A stretch of 8,437 bases of DNA from Nitrosomonas sp. (GCA_029881855.1 JAOULU010000057.1:1-8437); one strand, 5' to 3'; shown: positions 1-7,283, counted from the first letter of the stretch. The notes: generated by a model from the letters alone, not told the origin. Numbers and translations: made by a program.

Positions 1-2
1 CG

Positions 3-1307
3 ATGCCTTTAACCTCTGCCCAGCTTGATTCTGCTGTTATTGCAGTACGTACTGTACTTCCGCTTGAATACCCAGCTGACGCGATAATGCGACGTTTTTT
101 TCGGGAGAACCCATTACTGGGTTCAAATGACCGTGCATTTGTCGCGGAAACAGTTTTTGGAATTTTGCGCCATCGATTTTTTCTGGAAAGCTTGTCAGAA
201 CAGATGACACCACGCAGTTTGGTGCTTGCCTATCTGATCAAGTTTCAGGGTATGAATCTAAGAGAGCTCGCGTCACTCATTAGCGAGAATGAAACAAAAT
301 GGTTATCAGAAATCAAAGCAATTAAATTGGAATCTCAAACCTTAGCGACCCAAGCAGAATTTCCTGAATGGTTAGTAGAAAAACTACAATCCTTTTTGTC
401 TGACGAAGACATCCTAAGTTTGGGGCGTTCATTACAAAATGCAGCGCCACTTGATTTAAGAGTAAACACCATTCTTGCCAAGCGTGATCAGGTCTTGCAA
501 ACACTCACCGAAGAAAGCTTTAAAGTAGAAACCACGCCATACTCACCCTGTGGTATTCGTCTTTCAGGCAAACCCGCTATCAACCGCCATCAACTGTTCC
601 TGTCCGGAAAAATTGAAGTTCAAGATGAAGGCAGTCAATTATTAGGATACTTACTTGCTCCTAAACGTGGTGATATGGTTGTTGATTTTTGTGCCGGCGC
701 GGGTGGAAAGACCTTGCTGTTAGGTGCTTTGATGAATTCAAGGGGACGATTATATGCATTTGATGTATCAGAAAAACGCTTAAGCAATTTAAAACCCCGT
801 CTCAAGCGTTCGGGTTTATCTAATTTGCACGCACAACGTATTACGCATGAAAACGATATCAAGGTTAAACGTCTAGCAGGAAAAATAGATCGTGTGCTGA
901 TCGATGCGCCTTGTAGTGGCCTGGGAACCTTACGTCGCAACCCTGACTTAAAATGGCGCCAAACTCCGCAAAGTATAGAAGAACTCAAAGTCAAACAAGC
1001 CGCTATCTTAGCTGCCGCAGCCAACTTACTTAAGCCAGGTGGCCGCTTGGTGTACGCCACTTGCAGCTTCTTGCCAGAAGAGAACCAGAACATTATTCAA
1101 AACTTTCTCGACCAACACCCGCAATTTAGTCTGTTAAATTGTTCTGAACTATTTTCTCAACAGAAAATAGCAATTAATACAGGTGAGTTTCTGCAATTAT
1201 CACCGCAAACACACCAAACGGATGGTTTCTTTGCTGCGGCATTAACGCGCATAAAAGACACTGAACAAAAGGAAAAGTTTTCTAAGGAGCCACCGATTAA
1301 TTCTTAG
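3..1307 (+). CDS. rsmB: RsmB/NOP-family 16S rRNA cytosine-C5 methyltransferase
   Basis: This cytoplasmic enzyme is predicted to transfer a methyl group from S-adenosylmethionine to C5 of a cytosine in 16S rRNA (position 967 in E. coli RsmB). The protein has 434 residues, close to the roughly 430 of E. coli RsmB. Residues 1-135 form a helical NusB-like RNA-binding region. The Rossmann methyltransferase core follows, with the QDEGSQL motif at 207-213, the SAM-binding motif DFCAGAGGKT at 228-237, DAPCSG at 301-306 and TCS at 353-355. C354 is the expected nucleophile and C304 the expected product-release cysteine. The QTDGFFAA C-terminal motif is at 405-412. The frame is open to the window edge, so a start further upstream is possible, but the N-terminus resembles relatives. 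The gene converges on hpnN with 68 bp between stops. RsmB is the most likely member; another RNA m5C methyltransferase of the family cannot be excluded. Confidence 0.88.
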   Translation: MPLTSAQLDSAVIAVRTVLPLEYPADAIMRRFFRENPLLGSNDRAFVAETVFGILRHRFFLESLSEQMTPRSLVLAYLIKFQGMNLRELASLISENETKWLSEIKAIKLESQTLATQAEFPEWLVEKLQSFLSDEDILSLGRSLQNAAPLDLRVNTILAKRDQVLQTLTEESFKVETTPYSPCGIRLSGKPAINRHQLFLSGKIEVQDEGSQLLGYLLAPKRGDMVVDFCAGAGGKTLLLGALMNSRGRLYAFDVSEKRLSNLKPRLKRSGLSNLHAQRITHENDIKVKRLAGKIDRVLIDAPCSGLGTLRRNPDLKWRQTPQSIEELKVKQAAILAAAANLLKPGGRLVYATCSFLPEENQNIIQNFLDQHPQFSLLNCSELFSQQKIAINTGEFLQLSPQTHQTDGFFAAALTRIKDTEQKEKFSKEPPINS

Positions 1308-1375
1308 CTAAATGGATAACGAGATACTTTCAGATTGAAGCACAAATCGCCGGTAATCACTATCTATAGCCAATA
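1308..1375. other. Convergent intergenic spacer without recognisable terminator
   Basis: The 68 bp between the stops of the methyltransferase gene and hpnN should hold a bidirectional terminator. I see no GC-rich hairpin followed by a T-run on either strand; the only complementary pieces are four-base GATA/TATC pairs. Transcription may end by a Rho-dependent route, or the two 3' ends may overlap. Confidence 0.4.
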
Positions 1376-4048
1376 TTAATCAGCTGTTCCCTGAGGACTC
1401 CGATTAACCTTCTTGTCCGACGATTGTAGCAATACGGGCAAGATGATTAACACACAAACCAAAGTCAACAATACACCAATGGCCAGTAGAAATCCCATGC
1501 TAGCTGTACCCTGATGAGGTGAAAATGCCAAACTTCCAAAGCCCATTAACGTCGTTAAAGTGCTATAAAAAATAGCCCGTGCAGTGCTGGTATGAAGCAG
1601 ATTCTCGTAGACTACCCCGGTATTACGACTGCGATGCACCATATGCACACTACAGTCGATGCCAATACCCAGTAACAGTGGTAAGGCAATAATATTAGCA
1701 AAATTAAATGGCATACCCAGATAAACTGTTCCAGCAGCAGTAAACAAGGCGGCCAATAGCAAGGGCACCAGCACCAACAATGTTGAAACCACGTTCCTAA
1801 GCAATACCAACAACGCCAAAGTAACGCCCAGTAACGCTAACGAGAAAGCATGTACAAATGCATCAACAACAGCTTCACCAGCTTCCAAGCTAATGACTGG
1901 CGCACCCGTTGCATACGGATTAACTTGCTGCACCGCACGCACAAAACGCAACAGCGCATCGTTATCATTAATGTTTTCAGTTGGATAGACCGCTAATCGG
2001 TAAACATTATTATGACTCAGCCAGTGTGAACTTAGTGACTCAGGTAGCGCTTGTTGTGTAAACAACTCCGCTTCAAGCGCCATTTGTAGGCGCCAAATTG
2101 AGTCCGGCAGCAAACTCAGCAAATCATGACTGACTGCATCCAATAATTGTTGCGCCCGTTCACTATTATCTGATCTCTTTAACTGCGTCAATAGATTACC
2201 CAAAGACTTCTTTAGTGCAGATGCCGGAATGGCAACAGAGTGATCAGGCTGCTCAGCAATAAATGTCTCTAATGACTGTTTTAACGTCTCTAATTTAAGT
2301 CTCTGCTGTGAAACACTATAAAAAATTTGTGTTTGTGAGGGCGCAGAAAACATGATGGGCCCTAATGTTAGCGCCATTTCCTCAATCAATTGACTCTTCG
2401 CTATTTGCTCTGTTGGCACCAGATCAAGAATAGACACTACCTTATCCACTTCCGGAAGATCTGATAACCGCTGAATGATCTGCTCAGTCTCCTGATGATC
2501 GTCAGCCAAAGCAATAATATGCCAGGGCGAATCCTCAGCATCGGCCAGTAGTTCACGAAAAGTTTGCACAGACTCTGCCTGTGGATTATTTAAATTCAAC
2601 AGATTATAGTCAAACTTAATTTGCGGCAATACAACTACAGAAGCGGCTATGGCAATTGTTGTTACCACATACACTAATTTCTTCGAATGCCGCGGTATAT
2701 CCAATGCCTCGTTGATCGGCTTGACTGATATATAAGATATGCGCTGTCGCGTTGGAAAAAATCTTTGTAGCGCCGGTGCTAACGTAAGTGTAATCAATAA
2801 ACTAATGAGCATTCCCGTACCGGAAATTAGTCCCAGTTCTGCTACGCCTCGATAAGCTGTTGGCATAAAAGCATAAAAACCAATTGCGGTAGTCACAGCA
2901 CAAACCATTAGTGATCGCCCCATATCACCACCTGTTGTAAACAACGTGTCTGGAACTGACCGACCTGATTGTCTAAGCTCTTGATGACGCAATAGAAAAT
3001 GAATAGCATAATCTACACCAAGACCAATATATAGCACAGCGAATGCAATCGAAATTAAGTTTAGATGCCCCACCGCAAACGTAGCAAATGCTGCTGTCAG
3101 CAATAACCCTATAATAAGACTCAACAATACGGTTAATACTGCACCAGGCGTACGCAACGCCATAAATAGCACAACCGCCACCATAACCAATGCCACCAGA
3201 CCTGCATCTTGTGCACCAAGCATAGCGCTATTAAGCTCATCATAAGCTAATGCGACAGCACCCGTGATACGCATTTTCTCTACAGCCTCATCAGTCAAGC
3301 CAACAGCTTGCGCTGCATCTCGAATTGCTGCAATCGATTGCTCAGCTGCAAATAATTGTGTGTAATCCAGTTTGGGGCGAACCAGTATCAATTCCTGATA
3401 ATTATCTTCTTGTCTCTCACCACCCAACAACGCTTGCCATGACAACGCACGAGATGCGCCTGAAAATTGAACATCCAGCGTTGCACTGACACCGATTAGA
3501 ATTGGTGCCAAATCCAAATCCCGCCCATCACGTAATTCATCAACAGCTTCTGTTAACACAGAAGCAAAGGTGTACAAGGTCGGGTCATCTGCAATACGTG
3601 CAACAAGCGGTTGTGCTGCAGCCAAGTGATCTGTAATACGTTCTAATTCAGGAATACTCTTGTATAGCAGCCCATTTTTCTCAAAAAACTCCTCACCACT
3701 TAAATAATAGGCATCATAGAAATTAACGTCATCTTGTTGTAAGTGGTTTGCCAGGCGTTTGGCAGTTCTATGTGCTTGTTCCGGTGTAGGTGCATCGACA
3801 ACCAATAACATGGTGTCTTTGTACTGAGGAAACACTTCTTTATAGCGTTCGTGATTTACACGAAAAGGTACATCCTCAGAGAGCATATCGGTTGTATCCG
3901 TGTGTACTCCGAGATTACGCGCTGTATATACCACACTTAGAGAGACAATGATTAGCGCGAATAAGATAACCCAAATCGCATTTTGATAGGAGAAAGCAGC
4001 CCAGCGTGCAAAGAATTGGTAACTACGACTGTGTGGCACTTCCGCCAT
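1376..4048 (-). CDS. hpnN: Hopanoid-associated MMPL/RND transporter HpnN
   Basis: This is an inner-membrane RND-superfamily exporter. HpnN is needed in Rhodopseudomonas palustris to move hopanoids from the cytoplasmic to the outer membrane. The 890-residue protein has the two-fold RND layout. The first membrane helix is at about 24-43, a large periplasmic loop at 44-278, a helix bundle at 280-430, the second-half first helix at about 457-475, a second periplasmic loop at 476-730, and a final bundle at 731-874. Each half carries the family's TM4-like motif with a buried acid: IGLGVDYAIH at 341-350 (D346) and LGIGIDCSVH at 793-802 (D798). These are candidate proton-relay residues. The ATG is preceded by AAGGG at 6-nt spacing. 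It lies 55 bp downstream of hpnM as the last gene of the block. A general MMPL lipid exporter is the alternative, but the hpnH/hpnB/hpnM neighbours settle the name. Confidence 0.9.
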   Translation of the reverse strand: MAEVPHSRSYQFFARWAAFSYQNAIWVILFALIIVSLSVVYTARNLGVHTDTTDMLSEDVPFRVNHERYKEVFPQYKDTMLLVVDAPTPEQAHRTAKRLANHLQQDDVNFYDAYYLSGEEFFEKNGLLYKSIPELERITDHLAAAQPLVARIADDPTLYTFASVLTEAVDELRDGRDLDLAPILIGVSATLDVQFSGASRALSWQALLGGERQEDNYQELILVRPKLDYTQLFAAEQSIAAIRDAAQAVGLTDEAVEKMRITGAVALAYDELNSAMLGAQDAGLVALVMVAVVLFMALRTPGAVLTVLLSLIIGLLLTAAFATFAVGHLNLISIAFAVLYIGLGVDYAIHFLLRHQELRQSGRSVPDTLFTTGGDMGRSLMVCAVTTAIGFYAFMPTAYRGVAELGLISGTGMLISLLITLTLAPALQRFFPTRQRISYISVKPINEALDIPRHSKKLVYVVTTIAIAASVVVLPQIKFDYNLLNLNNPQAESVQTFRELLADAEDSPWHIIALADDHQETEQIIQRLSDLPEVDKVVSILDLVPTEQIAKSQLIEEMALTLGPIMFSAPSQTQIFYSVSQQRLKLETLKQSLETFIAEQPDHSVAIPASALKKSLGNLLTQLKRSDNSERAQQLLDAVSHDLLSLLPDSIWRLQMALEAELFTQQALPESLSSHWLSHNNVYRLAVYPTENINDNDALLRFVRAVQQVNPYATGAPVISLEAGEAVVDAFVHAFSLALLGVTLALLVLLRNVVSTLLVLVPLLLAALFTAAGTVYLGMPFNFANIIALPLLLGIGIDCSVHMVHRSRNTGVVYENLLHTSTARAIFYSTLTTLMGFGSLAFSPHQGTASMGFLLAIGVLLTLVCVLIILPVLLQSSDKKVNRSPQGTAD

Positions 4049-4083
4049 TTAGTACCCTTTAAGGAAAAATAAAACTATTATTT

Positions 4084-4108
4084 ATTAAGGAACCACTGAA
4101 TCCTTAAT
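4084..4108 (-). other. Weak hairpin over the hpnM stop codon
   Basis: A 7-bp inverted repeat, ATTAAGG and CCTTAAT, flanks an 11-nt loop and includes the hpnM TAA stop. On the minus strand it is followed by A/T-rich DNA (about 4055-4083) and by CCTTAAAGG just before hpnN, which overlaps the hpnN ribosome-binding site. The stem is AU-rich and no continuous U-tract follows, so I do not call a terminator. It could modestly reduce hpnN expression, which is inference. Confidence 0.3.
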
Positions 4109-4742
4109 CATTCTCGGCTAGAACAATCTTCTCCTCAAGCATTTCAATTAACGCGGAAAAGCTATCCCGTTGCAAGATAGCACGATATTCCCTACGCTTT
4201 ATTGCAAGATCACTCACACCATCAAATAGGATATTTACAATACGCCATTCTCCAGAGGATTGCTGTAGAACATAGTCAAAATTAACACTATCACCGCTAT
4301 CACCACCTTTAATTAACCGACTGCGAACCAATATCTGGTCTCGCGGTAATTCCTGCTGTTCAATAATCTCAAACTGTTCCCCCCCATACTTTATAAAACG
4401 TCCCGCATAGGTCGCAATACTGAGCCTCCGGAATGTATCTTTAATTAAAGTCTGTTGCTCTAATTTCATATCAGACCACAGGGTCGCACCTATAATCGTC
4501 CGGATAATTAAATCAATATCATGTGATTGATCAATCGCTGGTGTCAGAAATTCGTATCGTCCTGAATAATCAAGTTGATCACCCTCATGCATTGCTTGCA
4601 ACAAAGACATTTGCAGATTATTTACAACCTGTTTCGGATCACCGGGTTTAATATCTGACGCGCTAGATAGAACCGAGATAGACAACAACACTGTCAGAAC
4701 GAACAACCACACTATAGAATGAATATTTAGTTTAACTTTCAT
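4104..4742 (-). CDS. hpnM: HpnM-like periplasmic lipid-binding protein (MlaC/Ttg2D family)
   Basis: This is a predicted secreted soluble carrier of the MlaC family, whose best-known member ferries phospholipids across the periplasm for the Mla system. HpnM is the version found in hopanoid clusters; its ligand has not, to my knowledge, been shown. The 212-residue protein starts with a Sec signal peptide: a Lys-containing N-terminus, a hydrophobic stretch at about 9-25, and a likely cleavage after SSA at residue 28. Family-like segments follow: DLIIRTIIGATLW, the block around TYAGRFIKYGG, and the C-terminal strand block with SGEWRIVNILFDGVSDL. No membrane helix or lipobox is present. The ATG lies inside the end of hpnB (11-bp overlap) and has no strong Shine-Dalgarno, which suggests translational coupling. 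hpnN follows after 55 bp, so a carrier-plus-exporter pair is the natural reading. Confidence 0.85.
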   Translation of the reverse strand: MKVKLNIHSIVWLFVLTVLLSISVLSSASDIKPGDPKQVVNNLQMSLLQAMHEGDQLDYSGRYEFLTPAIDQSHDIDLIIRTIIGATLWSDMKLEQQTLIKDTFRRLSIATYAGRFIKYGGEQFEIIEQQELPRDQILVRSRLIKGGDSGDSVNFDYVLQQSSGEWRIVNILFDGVSDLAIKRREYRAILQRDSFSALIEMLEEKIVLAEND

Positions 4743-5850
4743 ATTGGCGATTTTTCCAACTGGCGCGCTCGCCGCGCCAATAACGTACTGCTGAGGTCCA
4801 TGTCATAGCTAGATATAAAGTGCCGATAATTGGCAATGTAAATACCCATAATGGCGAACGACGATAATAAAATAGGGTTGGTGTATAAGCAAATAACATA
4901 GCAACCCATACCAAGACACCTACTATATATACATCTTCAATAGGTTTAATCAAAAGCATCAATGGCGCAAACCAGAACATGGCCATCATAATGATTGTAC
5001 AGATGGAGAGTAGAACCAGCGAATAATTCAATTGTGTATAGGCTGTACGAGCAACCATATCCCAAATTGGCGCTAAGGTTTTATAGCTCCGATGACTACG
5101 TACTGCATGGCTCAATCCAATCCAAGTTCGTAATCCCATACGCTTAATACGCGCTGCTAAAGTACAATCATCAATTAACGCATCATGAAGGCTGGCAAAA
5201 GCACCCGCGGAACGTAACGCCTTTGTTTCAACTAGAATACACCCACCAGCTGCAGCTGCAACGCGTGAAGTAGGTTTATTAGCCAACCCAAATGGATACA
5301 ATAATTTAAAAAATAAAATAAAAGCGGGCATTAATAACCGTTCTACGAAGCTTCTCATTGATGGCTCTGCCATCAATGATACGAATGCCAAATTTTCCTG
5401 GTGTGCTTTATGTTGCAATGTCGCAACAATACCTGGCGCCAGTTCAATATCTGCATCCAGCAGCAATGTGTAGGCTGTATTAATTTCCTGCAATCCTTGT
5501 TCCAATGCCCATAGCTTCCCACTCCAACCCACAGGCAATGTTTCACCTAAAATCACTCGCACACCCAATCGCCTAGCCTGTTCTGCGGTATCATCCGTTG
5601 ACTGATCGTCTACGACTATAATACGCAGTCCCGAACCCTGTGCTTTAACATTATCGAGTGTGTGCTGGATATAAGAGCCTTCATTACGTGCCGGAATCAA
5701 CACAGTAATATTATCTAATGTTTTATTATGATTAATGGAAGCATTGGGTTCTATCTGCTCGCGAGTACTCCAGGGACGCCAAGGAAGCAACATCAGTACC
5801 CACCAACAGATAGCACCAAAAATTGATCCATACAGTACAAGATCTACCAT
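4732..5850 (-). CDS. hpnB: Hopanoid-associated family 2 glycosyltransferase HpnB
   Basis: This is a membrane-bound GT-A fold glycosyltransferase of family 2 that accompanies hopanoid genes. It may glycosylate the hopanoid side chain, but donor and acceptor are unproven. Counting 372 residues from the ATG, there is an N-terminal membrane helix at about 3-23. The catalytic domain carries IPARNE at 52-57, VVDDQSTDD at 79-87, LLLDADIEL at 129-137 (a DxD-type metal site at 132-134) and a LIDDC motif (D227, D228) as likely catalytic-base region. Hydrophobic segments at about 174-190, 278-300, 306-327 and 334-351 suggest a multi-pass C-terminal half. An in-frame GTG three codons earlier (5859-5857) sits inside the AGGTGG ribosome-binding site, so the ATG at 5850 is preferred. 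The gene begins 47 bp after hpnH and overlaps hpnM by 11 bp. Confidence 0.88.
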   Translation of the reverse strand: MVDLVLYGSIFGAICWWVLMLLPWRPWSTREQIEPNASINHNKTLDNITVLIPARNEGSYIQHTLDNVKAQGSGLRIIVVDDQSTDDTAEQARRLGVRVILGETLPVGWSGKLWALEQGLQEINTAYTLLLDADIELAPGIVATLQHKAHQENLAFVSLMAEPSMRSFVERLLMPAFILFFKLLYPFGLANKPTSRVAAAAGGCILVETKALRSAGAFASLHDALIDDCTLAARIKRMGLRTWIGLSHAVRSHRSYKTLAPIWDMVARTAYTQLNYSLVLLSICTIIMMAMFWFAPLMLLIKPIEDVYIVGVLVWVAMLFAYTPTLFYYRRSPLWVFTLPIIGTLYLAMTWTSAVRYWRGERASWKNRQYES

Positions 5851-5854
5851 TATT

Positions 5855-5861
5855 CCCACCT
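5855..5861 (-). promoter_or_regulatory. hpnB ribosome-binding site
   Basis: AGGTGGG on the minus strand ends 4 nt before the ATG at 5850. The longer GTG start at 5859 would lie within this element and have no site of its own, so the element decides the start. Confidence 0.6.
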
Positions 5862-5897
5862 ACGGCAACTTTGGTTTGGCACCATTAACGTAATATC

Positions 5898-7019
5898 TTA
5901 ATTTTTATTGGTAACTATTACCGGAATATCAGAAAGTTTTCTAGGCTCCTTCTTCTCCTCAACTTCCCACTCTGGCGTTGGCTCTGCAACCATATCGCCT
6001 GTTGTTTTTGGGCCTTTCATTGACACCAGAAAAGCTTTCCATGGGTTTTGTAATGTATCTTCAACTGCAGTAGCTTCATAACCACAATGCGCCATACACT
6101 GAGCACATTTTGGATTACTGGAACTACCATATTTTTCCCAAGGCGTAGTTTCCAAAAGCTCTTTAAAGGTGCCGACATATCCTTCATCAGCCAATAAATA
6201 GCAAGGCTTCTGCCACCCAAATACATTGCGTGTTGGGTTACCCCATGGGGTACATTTATAGTCCTGATTTCCAGCCAAATAATCCAAATAAAGCGCAGAA
6301 TGATTCAATGCCCACTTACGTTTCAGTTTCTTACCAATATCAAAAATGCCTCGGAATAATTTCTTGGTATCCTGAGTCTTAATGAAAACATCTTGCTGCG
6401 GCGCATGCTCATAGCTGAATCCCGGTGCAATCGTTGCACCTTCTACACCTAATGACATGGCATAATCAAGAAATTCAGCAACATCTTCGGCAGTCTCTCC
6501 TTGAAACAAAGTGCAATTGACTGTAACGCGGAAACCTTTATCTAAGGCAAGTTTTATAGCTTCAACAGCACGATCAAACACACCATCTTGACAAACAGAA
6601 GCATCGTGCCTTTCTTTCAACCCATCAAGATGAACCGAGAACGTTAGATAAGGTGATGGCGTATAATCACTAATACGCTTCTTGAGTAATAGCGCATTGG
6701 TGCATAGATAAATATACTTTTTACGCGCAATAATTCCTTTAACAATCTGTGGCATTTCTTTGTGCAACAACGGCTCTCCACCAGGAATTGAAACCATTGG
6801 CGCACCACACTCATCCACTGCTTGCATACACTCGTCATAGGAAAGACGCTTATCTAGAATATCTTCCGAGTGTGCAATTTTCCCGCAACCAGCACAAGCC
6901 AAATTACAACGAAACAAAGGCTCTAACATCAGTACTAAAGGGTATTTCTTCACTCCTTTTATCTTTTGTTTGATCAAATAGCTGCCGACCGCAATCTGTT
7001 GACGTAATGGTACACCCAT
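5898..7019 (-). CDS. hpnH: Radical SAM adenosylhopene transferase HpnH
   Basis: HpnH cleaves S-adenosylmethionine and adds the 5'-deoxyadenosyl radical to the double bond of diploptene, giving adenosylhopane, the precursor of all extended (C35) hopanoids. From the ATG the protein has 373 residues. The radical SAM cluster motif CNLACAGC is at 38-45 (C38, C42, C45, CX3CX2C), and the SAM-binding GGEP is at 80-83. The family-typical VLMLEPLFRCN block precedes it. The C-terminal part has further cysteines at 256, 273, 305, 308 and 312, the last three in KCAQCMAHC, before a charged tail of about 30 residues. A longer start, TTG at 7034, overlaps the GGAGG ribosome-binding site; the ATG at 7019 is 8 nt from it and matches the usual family N-terminus. 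It is the first gene of the hpnHBMN block. The next pathway enzyme, nucleosidase HpnG, is absent here. Confidence 0.94.
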   Translation of the reverse strand: MGVPLRQQIAVGSYLIKQKIKGVKKYPLVLMLEPLFRCNLACAGCGKIAHSEDILDKRLSYDECMQAVDECGAPMVSIPGGEPLLHKEMPQIVKGIIARKKYIYLCTNALLLKKRISDYTPSPYLTFSVHLDGLKERHDASVCQDGVFDRAVEAIKLALDKGFRVTVNCTLFQGETAEDVAEFLDYAMSLGVEGATIAPGFSYEHAPQQDVFIKTQDTKKLFRGIFDIGKKLKRKWALNHSALYLDYLAGNQDYKCTPWGNPTRNVFGWQKPCYLLADEGYVGTFKELLETTPWEKYGSSSNPKCAQCMAHCGYEATAVEDTLQNPWKAFLVSMKGPKTTGDMVAEPTPEWEVEEKKEPRKLSDIPVIVTNKN

Positions 7020-7027
7020 GCGCAAAA

Positions 7028-7032
7028 CCTCC
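7028..7032 (-). promoter_or_regulatory. hpnH ribosome-binding site
   Basis: GGAGG on the minus strand lies 8 nt before the ATG at 7019. It overlaps the end of the in-frame TTG at 7034-7032, which rules that TTG out as a sensible start. Confidence 0.8.
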
Positions 7033-7058
7033 AAAATTACTTCAAAAAAACTGTTAAT

Positions 7059-7139
7059 GATCAGCCAGGAAAACCGCCTAAGCCTAAAACGAAAAAATTA
7101 AAGATCAGCCAGGAAAACCGCCTAAGCCTAAAACGAAAA
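7059..7139. repeat. Tandem direct repeat, two 37-bp copies, 44-bp period
   Basis: Copy 1 is 7059-7095 and copy 2 is 7103-7139. I see 37 of 37 identical bases. The 5 bases before each copy also match at four positions (TTAAT and TTAAA). On the minus strand each copy contains TTAGGCTTAGGCGG, itself a short TTAGGC repeat, followed by TTTTCCTGGCTGATC. It lies 40-120 nt upstream of the hpnH ATG, downstream of the candidate promoter, so it would be in the 5' leader of the hpn transcript. The copies have little internal complementarity. It could be a recent slip duplication, a paired protein-binding site or a dispersed repeat of this genome. Confidence 0.9.
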
Positions 7140-7182
7140 TATATGAGAGATGCCCAGATTTGGCCAATTTTATAAACCCTTT

Positions 7183-7211
7183 ACTATAGAACATGACTAA
7201 CACTATAGCAA
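7183..7211 (-). promoter_or_regulatory. Candidate sigma-70-type promoter for hpnHBMN
   Basis: On the minus strand TTGCTA (7211-7206) and TATAGT (7188-7183) are separated by exactly 17 bp. The matches to TTGACA and TATAAT are 4 of 6 and 5 of 6. Transcription would start near 7176 and give a leader of about 155 nt that carries both tandem repeat copies. AT-rich DNA gives such matches by chance, so this is tentative. Confidence 0.35.
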
Positions 7212-7255
7212 GTTCTTTTAAATTTGCTATGAGATGAAAATGAAAACAGGCAATT

Positions 7256-7261
7256 ATTATA
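7256..7261 (-). promoter_or_regulatory. Isolated perfect -10 hexamer upstream of hpnH
   Basis: TATAAT on the minus strand has no recognisable -35 hexamer at 16-18 bp (the 17-bp position reads TGCATG). It sits directly next to the hairpin at 7264-7283 and the palindrome at 7280-7290. It could be an activator-dependent promoter, or chance. Confidence 0.25.
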
Positions 7262-7263
7262 GC

Positions 7264-7283
7264 GCATGGCCTTCGGCACATGC
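7264..7283. repeat. Small imperfect hairpin
   Basis: GCATG and GCC pair with GGC and CATGC around a TTC loop, giving 8 bp with a single bulged A at 7278. No T-run follows on either strand, so it does not look like an intrinsic terminator. It lies about 135 nt past the lipoprotein stop and could stabilise that 3' end or serve as a binding site. Confidence 0.45.

Noticed and set aside
635..1093. A 152-residue open frame antisense to the rRNA methyltransferase gene
   Set aside because: It lies wholly inside a well-supported conserved gene and its product shows no recognisable domain.
1376..4048. A drug-efflux RND pump instead of HpnN
   Set aside because: No membrane-fusion or outer-membrane channel gene is adjacent, and it is the end of a hopanoid gene block with MMPL-like features.
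6749..6973. A 74-residue plus-strand frame inside hpnH
   Set aside because: It is antisense to the conserved radical SAM region and has no family likeness.
7020..7034. TTG at 7034 as the hpnH start
   Set aside because: It overlaps the GGAGG ribosome-binding site of the ATG at 7019 and would add five residues not usual in the family.
7059..7139. A minimal CRISPR array
   Set aside because: Only two copies with a 7-bp gap between them, no spacer-length unique sequence and no cas genes nearby.
7105..7194. A 29-residue leader peptide on the minus strand ending in GLGGFPG inside repeat copy 2
   Set aside because: No ribosome-binding site stands before its ATG at 7194, that ATG lies inside the candidate promoter, and the second repeat copy shifts frame, so coding selection is unlikely.
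7264..7283. Intrinsic terminator of the lipoprotein gene
   Set aside because: The hairpin is followed by GCTATAATAATT on the minus strand, not by a T-run, and lies about 135 nt after the stop.
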